Positions 1 through 7,097 of a stretch of DNA of 17,076 nucleotides are shown in pieces. The notes below the pieces were generated by a model, which was not told where the DNA came from, did not search any database, and saw only the letters and a program-made list of their open reading frames with translations. Origin of the DNA: Puniceicoccales bacterium (lineage in GTDB: Bacteria > Verrucomicrobiota > Verrucomicrobiia > Opitutales > UBA9783); assembly GCA_031260015.1 (NCBI GenBank), contig JAIRKR010000019.1, forward strand, positions 1 to 17,076, written 5' to 3'. The position numbers and the translations under genes are program-made. The stretch's first letter is position 1, and each line of letters begins with the position of its first letter.

Positions 1-1
1 T

Positions 2-799
2 CGCCTACCAAAAACGCTTACAATTTATTTAAACATCGATGTGCACCGCGATTTCCACGCCATTAACCTGTGGCCATTGTACAATGAGGTTTCCATCATG
101 GCATCTTCTGCAAAACGGCCTGGATTGGAAAGATCCAAACCATTGGCACCTCAGGTGGAGTCAAGATCTTTGTGGATATTGGATGAAAATTCCAAAGATC
201 TATCTTGCCTATCAAAACAAATGCCTTATTTGACGAAAACCTCCTTTCAACGCGTGCAAGCTTGCTTTCTTAAAGAGGAACAAGTACCGTACGCCTGCAT
301 CGGTTGGCCAAACCCAGATGGGAATTCCAAAATTAGTGCCTACAATCAATTTTTCTGGGATTATTACCATTGCGATCCTGTTATGCCACCTCTGAATGTA
401 AACTCCGTATCCAACGACGAGTACATGTATTTTGAAGATATTTTTAAATCGTTAGGATATACGTATAATCCATCAGATTTAGAACATTTCATAAAAAAGC
501 TGCAGGTACACATTGTAAAAAATAGACCCTTTTTGTCAGTAGAACAATTTATTCAGTCGGGCATTTTGCAGACAGCGCTCAATGAGATAGATGCATTTAA
601 AACAATCCGCCAAAATGATATGCTTGCTCATTTAAAAAATCCTTTATCGGTACGTACCGAATGCTTTGTCATCATGGGTACTGCCGTTGTAAAAAATGAG
701 GGTGAAACTTTTCAAAAAACCTGCAAAATGCTTGTCCACCGCGAAGCTTCAGACGCAACAAAACGCTTTTGGGTGGTCGACGGTATTATATGGCTGTAA
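2..799 (+). CDS. Pseudopilin-cassette-like protein, C-terminal part (runs off left edge)
   Basis: The reading frame is open to the window edge, so the true start lies to the left; 265 residues are visible. GTG and ATG codons inside (e.g. position 41) are probably not the start. Several short blocks resemble the large Verrucomicrobia proteins of the 'Verru_Chthon cassette protein A' type, which accompany type II secretion/type IV pilin-like genes: an LWPLYN block near the start (compare LWNPYN), YNQFFWDYY (compare a conserved LND-LWD-YFF block), an EQFIQSGILQTALNEID block (compare a FVN...GALQ-AI block), and a C-terminal beta segment around VRTECFVIMGTAV that ends just before the stop. No membrane segment is seen in the visible part. 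The family call rests on remembered motif patterns, not a search, and a role in surface or pilus-like structures is inference. The gene ends 13 bp before the convergent membrane-protein gene. Confidence 0.5.
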   Translation, partial: RLPKTLTIYLNIDVHRDFHAINLWPLYNEVSIMASSAKRPGLERSKPLAPQVESRSLWILDENSKDLSCLSKQMPYLTKTSFQRVQACFLKEEQVPYACIGWPNPDGNSKISAYNQFFWDYYHCDPVMPPLNVNSVSNDEYMYFEDIFKSLGYTYNPSDLEHFIKKLQVHIVKNRPFLSVEQFIQSGILQTALNEIDAFKTIRQNDMLAHLKNPLSVRTECFVIMGTAVVKNEGETFQKTCKMLVHREASDATKRFWVVDGIIWL

Positions 800-812
800 A
801 ATATTTTATCCG

Positions 813-1547
813 TTAAAGCGACGTAGTATCCCTAGATTTTAAGTAAATACGATGTTCCTGCAACGCAATTTCCAAGTAGGCAATCGCAAAACAAATATTG
901 GCAATCGTAACACAAAATTTTGCATTTGCCATCCCAACCAAAGCGTACCATAAGGCACACAGACTTAAGCAAACTTGAGGAATTGCACGGTTCATATCCC
1001 GCCTTATCATGGCAAAATAAGGCGCTAAACAAATAAGAGGGAAAGCCCACAGAGAAGTGCCTCCTGCAGCTAGGCCGGCATGCAACATTCCAAGCGCTAT
1101 AAGCACAATGGGTTCCTTTAAAAGTGCCAACAACAAAGGGGTCAAGGAACGCGTACACTTTATTTCTTTTAAAATTTTTTCGAAACTCGGAAGTACGTCC
1201 AAAATACCTTTACCGAGTCGATGGGCCATGAGTAAATTTGCGAAACCAAAACAAACGCTGCAAACGAAACCCACAAAAGCCTCATTCACCATTGCGAATA
1301 GAGCCACCATTAAACAGGCGTATCCCATCATTTCCAATCCCCAACAAGGATTGTTGCCAGCTTGCTGCAAAACACCCCAAAACCCTTTCAAATTTTTTTG
1401 CGTACACGTAACCAACCAACGACTCAGGATGATGAGTACCAACGTCATTACCATAACCACAAAGGCCAATGGACTAACCAAGGCAAAAAGACACGTATTA
1501 CCCAGGGCAAAAAAAGTTCCCGGATCCTTAAAAATCAAACGAAACAT
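813..1547 (-). CDS. Multi-pass membrane protein of unknown function
   Basis: About 244 residues from the ATG at 1547. The same frame can be read from TTG at 1589 (258 residues), but that start would overlap the doubtful small ORF upstream. I do not recognise the family. The protein is very hydrophobic with roughly six to eight membrane-spanning stretches: near residues 10-45, 65-110, 140-170, 175-190 and 200-230. A basic loop (CTQKNLKGFW) lies between the first two groups, and another (LPSFEKILKEIKCTR) lies mid-protein. It has no obvious catalytic motif and ends in a polar tail (HRIYLKSRDTTSL). It lies on the same strand as ybeY with no terminator apparent between them, so co-transcription is possible. 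It could be a transporter-like or ABC2-type permease fragment, but nothing shows this. Confidence 0.65.
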   Translation of the reverse strand: MFRLIFKDPGTFFALGNTCLFALVSPLAFVVMVMTLVLIILSRWLVTCTQKNLKGFWGVLQQAGNNPCWGLEMMGYACLMVALFAMVNEAFVGFVCSVCFGFANLLMAHRLGKGILDVLPSFEKILKEIKCTRSLTPLLLALLKEPIVLIALGMLHAGLAAGGTSLWAFPLICLAPYFAMIRRDMNRAIPQVCLSLCALWYALVGMANAKFCVTIANICFAIAYLEIALQEHRIYLKSRDTTSL

Positions 1548-1558
1548 ATTCACTTGGA

Positions 1559-1795
1559 TCACGATAGTATTATAGAATGCTTTTGACAATAGACAAGTAA
1601 AAGTACAAATTTTGTCAACTCCAACGCTTGCAATTTTTTCAACCCATCCTTGGGGACATGCATTTTGACTACCGTAATATTACGATCTCCCGACGTGCAA
1701 AAAATTCTAGGCAGAGAAATTAAACCCGACACAAGGCTGTGCAGTTTTTCGCGTTTACCAAATAAAAATGCGGATGCGTTTTGCAAAGTTACCAA
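1559..1795 (-). CDS. Doubtful small ORF between ybeY and the membrane protein
   Basis: This is a 78-codon frame with only a TTG start, 20 bp downstream of the ybeY stop. It overlaps the TTG-start version of the next gene by about 30 bp. The second half (VVKMHVPKDGLKKLQAL) looks protein-like and faintly recalls the regulatory C-terminal domain of ATP phosphoribosyltransferase (a NVP-L pattern). That resemblance is too short to trust. It could be a real small protein, a gene remnant, or chance. No Shine-Dalgarno sequence is visible. It is listed because it is the only coding candidate in the 226-bp gap. Confidence 0.22.
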   Translation of the reverse strand: MVTLQNASAFLFGKREKLHSLVSGLISLPRIFCTSGDRNITVVKMHVPKDGLKKLQALELTKFVLLLVYCQKHSIILS

Positions 1796-1815
1796 AGACG
1801 TGCATTGGGTATGCG

Positions 1816-2316
1816 CTATTGGCTATATTTTATTTTAAGCTTTAAACAGCACTCCTTTAGGAAGTTAAGTACCGCTCGTTCTGCCGCACGCATGGCCTTA
1901 CGATCGCCTACTTTTAAATCATTGTATCCGCATAAATGTAACCAACCGTGCACCATATACAAAGTCAATTCTTGTGCCAAATCTTGTCGATGTTCGGCAG
2001 CATATTTTTTGGCCTGATCCACAGAAACACAAATCTCTCCAACCCGCTCATCATCACTTTTCTCCGCAGGAAAGGTCATCACATCCGTAGGGGTCGGATC
2101 ATTTAAAAACTTCATGTGCAAATCGACCAAAGTTGATTCGTTTAAAAAAGCAACGGAAATAATGTCGTAATGCTCCAATGGCACATACGTTTGAACGGCC
2201 GACAAAATTGTTTCCACATTGGCATCATCCAATTGTAAATAGGGATGCTCATTGTAACAAAGATACTGCACACGCGGTATTGTGATACTTGAACATTCTA
2301 GGTCAACGCAATTCAA
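1816..2316 (-). CDS. ybeY: Endoribonuclease YbeY (rRNA maturation factor)
   Basis: YbeY is a metal-dependent single-strand endoribonuclease needed for 16S rRNA 3'-end maturation and ribosome quality control. The family signature is clear: a FLNDPTPTDVMTFP block around residues 71-83, GEICVSVDQA around 93-102, and the metal-binding motif HGWLHLCGYND at 123-133. The usual third ligand of the H-x3-H-x5-H motif is Asp133 here. I recall Asp at this position in Opitutae relatives, and Asp can bind metal. The longest frame starts at a TTG at 2316 (166 residues). A GTG at 2271 gives about 151 residues and fits the usual N-terminus better (the NEHPYLQLD block lies close behind it), so the start is uncertain. 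The gene is divergent from prfA, with no overlap if prfA starts at 2381. Confidence 0.93.
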   Translation of the reverse strand: MNCVDLECSSITIPRVQYLCYNEHPYLQLDDANVETILSAVQTYVPLEHYDIISVAFLNESTLVDLHMKFLNDPTPTDVMTFPAEKSDDERVGEICVSVDQAKKYAAEHRQDLAQELTLYMVHGWLHLCGYNDLKVGDRKAMRAAERAVLNFLKECCLKLKIKYSQ

Positions 2317-2380
2317 TGGGAAAGCATTTTCTTGGGTTCACGTATTTACTTTTCTTCTAAAATACTTAATGTGTCCTCAA

Positions 2381-3484
2381 ATGATGTCATTTGTTCTTCC
2401 GGACATTGAACCCATTAGGCAACGGCTTAAGACCGTTGATTTGCAACTAAGTGATCCAGAGACGTTTAAAAATAATCAACTCGTTTCAAAGTTGTCTCGG
2501 GAACATCAATACCTTTCAAAAATTACATCACTGTACGATGATGTGCTCAAAATGCAGCAAGAACAAAAGGATTTGGAGGAAATTTTAACGCACTCTACCG
2601 AAGAAGATTTAAAAGCATTGGCACTTCAGGAAAAAGAACAACTTGCACAACGGTATCAAACGACGCAACGTGCACTTAGGCTTGCCATGATTCCTCTGGA
2701 TCTCAGCGATTCTAGAAATACGATTCTAGAAATTCGGGCAGGCACCGGAGGCGAGGAAGCGGCTCTATTCGCAGGCGATTTGTATCGTATGTACGTACGC
2801 TTCGCCGAAGAACGTGGATGGAAAACCGAACTCATGGGTAGTCATCCATCCGAATCGGGAGGTTTTAAGGAAATTAGTTTTCTAATCAGTGGGGATAACG
2901 TTTACAAAGCGCTCAAATACGAAAGCGGAGGCCATCGCGTTCAACGTGTGCCCATTACGGAAACCAACGGTAGGATTCATACCTCGTCGGCAACGGTCGC
3001 GGTACTCCCTGAAGCGAAGGAGGTGGACATCGCCATCGCTCCGGAAGATATCGAAATTAGCGTTTGCAGGGCCAGTGGTCCCGGAGGACAGGGTGTTAAT
3101 ACCACCGATTCGGCGGTTCAAATTTTATACAAACCCACAGGTCTTATCGTTACGTGCGCCGATGAACGTTCCCAGCAAAAGAATAAATTAAAAGCTTTGC
3201 AAGTGTTGCGCGCGCGCCTACTGAAACAAAAAGAAGATGAAGAACATGAAAAGTACGCAGCCTTTCGTAAACAACAAATCGGGTCAGGCGATCGTTCCGA
3301 TCGCATACGCACGTACAATTTTACGCAAAATCGCGTAACGGATCACCGCATAGGGCTTACATCATACAACCTAGATCGCGTACTCGAGGGCGATCTCACA
3401 GCATTTATCAATGCCCTTGAACAAGCGGATCAAGAAGAAAAATTAGCCTCCTTCCTAACACAAAACTGTCAATCCAATATATGA
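2381..3484 (+). CDS. prfA: Peptide chain release factor 1
   Basis: RF1 recognises UAA and UAG in the ribosomal A site and triggers release of the finished peptide. Using the ATG at 2381 (or the adjacent ATG at 2384) gives about 367 residues, normal for RF1. The longer frame from 2282 adds 33 residues unlike the family and overlaps the ybeY start, so I reject it. Domain order is standard: an N-terminal helical domain, the IRAGTGGEEAALFAGDLYRMY block, the codon-recognition segment HRVQRVPITETNGRIHTS with a P-x-T tripeptide (PIT; RF1-type, not the SPF of RF2), and the catalytic GGQ in SGPGGQGVNTTDSAVQ. The C-terminal block SDRIRTYNFTQNRVTDHRI is also present. No clear Shine-Dalgarno sequence precedes it. 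A downstream prmC methyltransferase, often linked to prfA, is absent here; the next feature is a tRNA. Confidence 0.95.
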   Translation: MMSFVLPDIEPIRQRLKTVDLQLSDPETFKNNQLVSKLSREHQYLSKITSLYDDVLKMQQEQKDLEEILTHSTEEDLKALALQEKEQLAQRYQTTQRALRLAMIPLDLSDSRNTILEIRAGTGGEEAALFAGDLYRMYVRFAEERGWKTELMGSHPSESGGFKEISFLISGDNVYKALKYESGGHRVQRVPITETNGRIHTSSATVAVLPEAKEVDIAIAPEDIEISVCRASGPGGQGVNTTDSAVQILYKPTGLIVTCADERSQQKNKLKALQVLRARLLKQKEDEEHEKYAAFRKQQIGSGDRSDRIRTYNFTQNRVTDHRIGLTSYNLDRVLEGDLTAFINALEQADQEEKLASFLTQNCQSNI

Positions 3485-3677
3485 AACTCAAACCTTGGAA
3501 TGGATAAGCAAGGAAAGAATGCCCAATAAGGTTAGTAATTGCGTAAACAAGAGAATGCCAAGTGGGAAAACGATCGTAATGTTGCTGCAAAGGTAAAAGT
3601 AACTGTGTTTGAGGGATTTACTTGCAGAGATTTCCCTCCATACTTGCACAAAGTTATTGTTACAGTAATTTACGCTA

Positions 3678-3706
3678 TTGACTTAGGGTAAAATAATATG
3701 TGCAAT
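3678..3706 (+). promoter_or_regulatory. Putative sigma70-type promoter of tRNA-Glu
   Basis: TTGACT (3678-3683) matches the -35 consensus at five of six positions. After a 17-bp spacer comes TGCAAT (3701-3706), matching the -10 consensus at four of six. The predicted transcription start lies about 10 bp upstream of the tRNA 5' end. The -10 box is weak; the call rests on spacing and position. Confidence 0.42.
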
Positions 3707-3722
3707 GGATAAACATTTCTTT

Positions 3723-3797
3723 GCCCGTATAGTGTAACGGTCAGCACGGTAGGTCCTCATCCTACAAATCGCAGTTCGATTCTGCGTACGGGTGCCA
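3723..3797 (+). tRNA. tRNA-Glu (anticodon CUC), CCA encoded
   Basis: It folds as a full cloverleaf. The acceptor is GCCCGTA with TACGGGT (the first pair is G-U), followed by discriminator G and encoded CCA. The D arm is GTGT...GCAC, the anticodon stem GTAGG/CCTAC, the variable loop AAAT, and the T arm CGCAG-TTCGATT-CTGCG. The anticodon loop TCCTCAT (3754-3760) places CTC at 3756-3758, which reads GAG (Glu). The overall sequence is Glu-like, including the discriminator G and the T-A start of the D region. Oddly, position 33 is C (3755), where almost all elongator tRNAs have U. As a CUC isoacceptor it should not read GAA, so a second tRNA-Glu(UUC) is expected elsewhere in the genome. Confidence 0.92.
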
Positions 3798-4274
3798 GGT
3801 TTAATTAAGCCAAAGAGACGAAGGGTAAGGGCATTGTTTTTTAGCTGCAAAATGGGTGTTTTCTATGTAATTGCAAATGTGTTTTCCCACCCAATCTTTT
3901 ATTGGCGTGGCCGTAAAGTTGACATCCCGGTTAACATCCAAGTTAAAGGGAAGGTACTCGCGTTCGATGGCATTAATTTTTAATGGGCGTTGCCATATTC
4001 AGAGCTTCATTGGATCTTATATGATTTGAGATGGCAAAATAATCTCCCACGACGCTTGAAAAACAATAGGGGAAACCAGGTCATTTGATTTACGACAACA
4101 ATGTTAGAAAGCCGAAATGCATGCAAGTTATATCCGTTCTGCCTGCCTATGGCAAGAAAGGCAATAAACGACATTTCATGCAACACATTAGCATACCAGA
4201 TGCCCTTTCAACTGCCAACCCCTAGATGCCCTCTTGAATGAGACAATGCTAGAAGTTTGTTAAAAACTTTTTCT
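3798..4274. other. 477-bp intergenic stretch with no credible gene
   Basis: The only sizeable open frame on the + strand here starts inside the tRNA CCA end (3792-3983) and resembles no family I know. On the minus strand I see nothing credible. Two small structures are visible. CATTAA-TTT-TTAATG at about 3970-3984 is a perfect short hairpin. AAGTTT-GTTAA-AAACTT at 4253-4269 is followed by a short T-rich run (to 4275) and could be a weak + strand terminator just 3' of the convergent gene. The stretch may hold a decayed gene or a small RNA reading on from the tRNA; neither is shown. Confidence 0.4.
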
Positions 4275-4655
4275 TCAGGTAAATGTGGGCGTAATTGTGA
4301 TGGATTGCTTCGGCGTGAGCGTGTAATTTTCGCCATCACACCATTGGACATCGTTAATGAGTAGCTTAAATGTGATCGGTTTCCGGAGAGCGCATTCCCA
4401 GCACCACTGGTCGATATCTAAATTTTTCAAGGCAATCCCTTTCTCCCAACTCAAAGGGGCACCTTCGCCACGAATGAAGAGGACATTTCCCCAACCAATA
4501 TTGGCAGTTACCTGAATACGTGCTTTATTTTTCTTAGCACCCGTACGAGAACGTTTAGGTTTGGTGGGTACATGTGCAAATTCTGCACAAGTGCAAGCTT
4601 TTGATGCGCAGGCACATTTTTCTAAAAAAGGAGGAGGTTGTAATTTTTTTGACAT
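4275..4655 (-). CDS. Small Cys-motif protein with carbohydrate-binding-like beta domain
   Basis: The protein has 126 residues from the ATG at 4655; a TTG three codons upstream is less likely. The N-terminal region carries four closely spaced cysteines in the pattern C-x-C-x4-C-x-C (residues 14-23), followed by a basic linker (TKPKRSRTGAKKNKAR). Residues about 48-126 form a beta-rich domain with blocks such as LFIRGEGAPLSWEKG, a W-x-W-like WCWEC, and FKLLINDVQWCDGENY. This layout resembles small Opitutae/Verrucomicrobia proteins with a starch-binding-like (CBM20/CBM48-type) fold, where the aromatic residues contact sugar. The cysteine pattern suggests metal or disulfide binding. No signal peptide is seen, so it is probably cytoplasmic. 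It is divergent from tlc across about 180 bp. Function unknown; family likeness is from memory. Confidence 0.7.
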   Translation of the reverse strand: MSKKLQPPPFLEKCACASKACTCAEFAHVPTKPKRSRTGAKKNKARIQVTANIGWGNVLFIRGEGAPLSWEKGIALKNLDIDQWCWECALRKPITFKLLINDVQWCDGENYTLTPKQSITITPTFT

Positions 4656-4833
4656 ATATAACAAGTTTTATTTAGTTTATGCTTTTTAAGCTTACTTTTC
4701 AAGCTATAAAGTAAAAAATTTCTCGCTGACGCATATTTTTTATAATTTACTTGTCAAAAAAGGAGATTAACAGTAAATAAACAATCTTTGTCAATTAATT
4801 TTAGTTGTTGCAGTTTAAGGATATTAACAGATC

Positions 4834-6360
4834 ATGAAGAAGACAAGTGAAGAGCCGGAATTTTCTAAATTAAGACGTATATTTTTCCCCGTTCATCGGT
4901 ATGAATTGAAAAAAGTTATTCCCATGGGAATGATTCTTTTTTTCATATTATTCAATTACACGTGCCTAAGGAATATTAAAGACTCGCTGGTGGTTACCAA
5001 CACGGGTGCGGAAGCGCTCTCCTACTTAAAGTTGTTTTGTGTAACGCCCTGCGCCATTGTGTTTATGCTTTTGTACGCCAAAGCGAGCAATATTTTAAGT
5101 AACGAAAAATTATTTTATGCAACTCTTTCACCTTTTATTCTATTTTTTGGCTTGTTTGCGTTCGTTATTTACCCTAATCGCGAATGGTTTCATCCAACGG
5201 CAGCAACAATTGCAAGTTGGCAAGCCCAGTTCCCCATTTTACACTGGCCACTCGCTTTGTTTGGCGTATGGAGTTACGGCGTATTCTACGTTTTGGCAGA
5301 ATTGTGGGGAAGTGCTTTGCTGTCTTTATCTTTTTGGCAATTTGCAAACCAAGTAACACGCGTTTCCGAAGCCAAACGTGTCTACGCTTTTTTTGGTTTA
5401 ATGGCTCAATTTTCCCTGTTGTTTTCTGGCATCTTGGGAGATTATTTTTCCAATATTTCGGATAAAGTAAGCCCCGGTGTAGATCCCTGGCAGATCTCTC
5501 TTAATTGGCTCATGGGGACCGTTGTTTTATTTGGTATTGTTACCATGGGCATTTACCGATGGATTTACAAACGCGTTTTGACCGATAAGCGTTTCTATGA
5601 CAAACCAGCGTTACCCGGTGTCAAAAAAGGGAAGAAAAAAGCCGGACTTATTCAAAGCTTGAAAACCATCTTTACGTCACCTTATTTAGGCTTAATTGCC
5701 ATGTTGGTTATTTGTTATGGGATTAGTGTGAATGTCATTGAAGGGTTGTGGAAAAGTCAGCTGAAATTACAATATCACAACGAAAACGATTACAATACAT
5801 TTATGAGTCGTTTCACCATATTAACAGGCCTTGCTTCCATCATTATGTTAATCGTTGGAGGAAATATATTGCGCATTTGCCGTTGGGTGGTCGCAGCAAT
5901 GTCTACACCGGTCGTGTTTTTGGTGGGAGGGGTCGTTTTCTTTTCATTTGTTCTATTTCGTCAAGAACTGACGAACATATTGGTTCAGTGGGGCACCAAT
6001 CCGGTGACCATGGCTGTATTTTTGGGGGCAGCGATTGTGATTGTGTCTAAATCCACCAAATACGCTTTGTTTGATCTGACAAAAGAAATGGCCTACATTC
6101 CTTTGGACGAGGAAATGAAAGTCAAAGGTAAAGCCGTCGTAGATGTTGTGGGAGGGCGTTTGGGTAAATCGGGAGGTGCTTTCATTCAAGTTGCCTTATT
6201 TTCCATTGTGAGCAGCTTGGCAGGTGTAAAAGCAACCTATTACCAAATTGTACCTTACGTATTCGCTTTATTCATTTTAGTGTGTATTTTGTGGATTTTA
6301 TCCGTAAGTGCTTTGGGGAAACGTGTGGAAAACGCCAATAAAGAAGCGGGAGAGGCCTAA
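4834..6360 (+). CDS. tlc: ATP/ADP translocase (Tlc/NTT nucleotide transporter family)
   Basis: The protein has 508 residues, the usual size for the NTT family. These inner-membrane transporters of obligate intracellular bacteria and plastids exchange host ATP for bacterial ADP, or import other nucleotides. Family blocks are all present: CLRNIKDSLVVTNTGAEA (residues about 44-61), VLAELWGS (153-160), GISVNVIEGLWKSQLK (296-311), and STKYALFDLTKEMAYIPLD (407-425). They include the conserved charged residues around K49, E156 and E303, which by family comparison contribute to nucleotide binding. About 11-12 membrane segments can be picked out, with a basic loop near residues 262-270 (PGVKKGKKKAG). 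An AAGGA sits 11 bases before the ATG. Substrate specificity (ATP/ADP exchange versus net import) cannot be read from the sequence alone. It stands alone, with about 200 bp to the next gene. That gap (6361-6559) contains a GGCCT/AGGCC mini-hairpin right at the stop codon and nothing else clear. Confidence 0.95.
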   Translation: MKKTSEEPEFSKLRRIFFPVHRYELKKVIPMGMILFFILFNYTCLRNIKDSLVVTNTGAEALSYLKLFCVTPCAIVFMLLYAKASNILSNEKLFYATLSPFILFFGLFAFVIYPNREWFHPTAATIASWQAQFPILHWPLALFGVWSYGVFYVLAELWGSALLSLSFWQFANQVTRVSEAKRVYAFFGLMAQFSLLFSGILGDYFSNISDKVSPGVDPWQISLNWLMGTVVLFGIVTMGIYRWIYKRVLTDKRFYDKPALPGVKKGKKKAGLIQSLKTIFTSPYLGLIAMLVICYGISVNVIEGLWKSQLKLQYHNENDYNTFMSRFTILTGLASIIMLIVGGNILRICRWVVAAMSTPVVFLVGGVVFFSFVLFRQELTNILVQWGTNPVTMAVFLGAAIVIVSKSTKYALFDLTKEMAYIPLDEEMKVKGKAVVDVVGGRLGKSGGAFIQVALFSIVSSLAGVKATYYQIVPYVFALFILVCILWILSVSALGKRVENANKEAGEA

Positions 6361-6559
6361 CATACCCCAGGCCATACGCGTGTTCAAAGGAGAACAATCA
6401 TCCATTCAAAACCAAAGATCCTGAGTACTTTGAAAATGTTTTCGGCAGAGAGTAAATTGTCCTTTTTATTACCTGTTTTTACCTTTAAACTGCGATCATC
6501 GGCCGCAAACTGCATTTTTATGTTGAGTAAAAATCAGAGACTTATTTAATGTAAAAAGG

Positions 6560-7096
6560 ATGACGGTGATAACATTGGGTTATACGGCAGGTGTTTTGTT
6601 GGTTTTTCTGGGAGTATTTTTCAATCTAAATGCTTCGCAAGTGGGTACACATCTTTGCCGTTTGTTGCGGAATAATTTTTTGGGTGTGAGTATTTTTTTA
6701 CTGGGTGCCTTGTGGTTTTTGTGGCACGTAGGTCATTTGTCCGAAGCAGATTTTGGCCAATACAAACATTGGTTAATGCTTTTATTTGTTTGCGTGTTCG
6801 GTGCTTGTTGCGTGTATTGGCAAGATTGGCTTGCCGTACGTGGAATTGCCCTCATAGCAATTTTAACCATGCATCCATGCCTATCGATTGGGTATATGCA
6901 GCAACATCCGGTCCGTCCTTGGCTTTCGCTGTTATTTTACGTTGTGATTGTGACTGCCCTCTTTTTTGGCGTATACCCTTACCGCACACGTGATTTTGTT
7001 GCATGGTCGTGCAAACAACTATTTGCATGGCCCATACGGCTGATGGGACTGGTAAGTTTTGCATATGGGGTATGGATTCTTCATTACCTACACTAA
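6560..7096 (+). CDS. Small membrane protein linked to gmk
   Basis: This 178-residue protein is strongly hydrophobic, with about five to six membrane segments: near residues 3-22, 38-56, 69-86, 90-106, 121-140 and 154-176. I do not recognise a named family. The pattern (short hydrophobic protein ending in a YPYRTRDF-like block and a last helix) resembles uncharacterised Opitutae inner-membrane proteins. No catalytic motif is seen. AAAAAGG lies directly against the ATG at 6560; a GTG at 6566 would give a better spacing, so the start could be two codons later. The stop codon is one base before the gmk start, so the two are almost certainly co-transcribed and perhaps translationally coupled. That coupling does not itself reveal a function. 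Confidence 0.75.
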   Translation: MTVITLGYTAGVLLVFLGVFFNLNASQVGTHLCRLLRNNFLGVSIFLLGALWFLWHVGHLSEADFGQYKHWLMLLFVCVFGACCVYWQDWLAVRGIALIAILTMHPCLSIGYMQQHPVRPWLSLLFYVVIVTALFFGVYPYRTRDFVAWSCKQLFAWPIRLMGLVSFAYGVWILHYLH

Positions 7097-7097
7097 A

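Noticed and set aside
2131..2280. YbeY third metal ligand is Asp rather than His
   Set aside because: Not reported as a finding: Asp at this position (GYDD-like) is a variant I associate with Opitutae and likely functional.
2282..2380. A longer PrfA start giving 33 extra N-terminal residues
   Set aside because: The extension has no family likeness and overlaps the ybeY start; the ATGs at 2381 and 2384 give the normal RF1 length.
3665..3676. 12-mer GTAATTTACGCT shared with 14033-14044
   Set aside because: A few shared 12-mers are expected by chance in 17 kb of AT-rich DNA; no flanking similarity seen.
3792..3983. Open frame of 63 codons starting in the tRNA-Glu 3' end
   Set aside because: It begins inside the tRNA, lacks a ribosome binding site and matches no family known to me.
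6386..6440. Strong AAAGGAG Shine-Dalgarno-like sequence after tlc
   Set aside because: No ATG, GTG or TTG lies at a usable distance in a frame that stays open to a credible length; probably chance.
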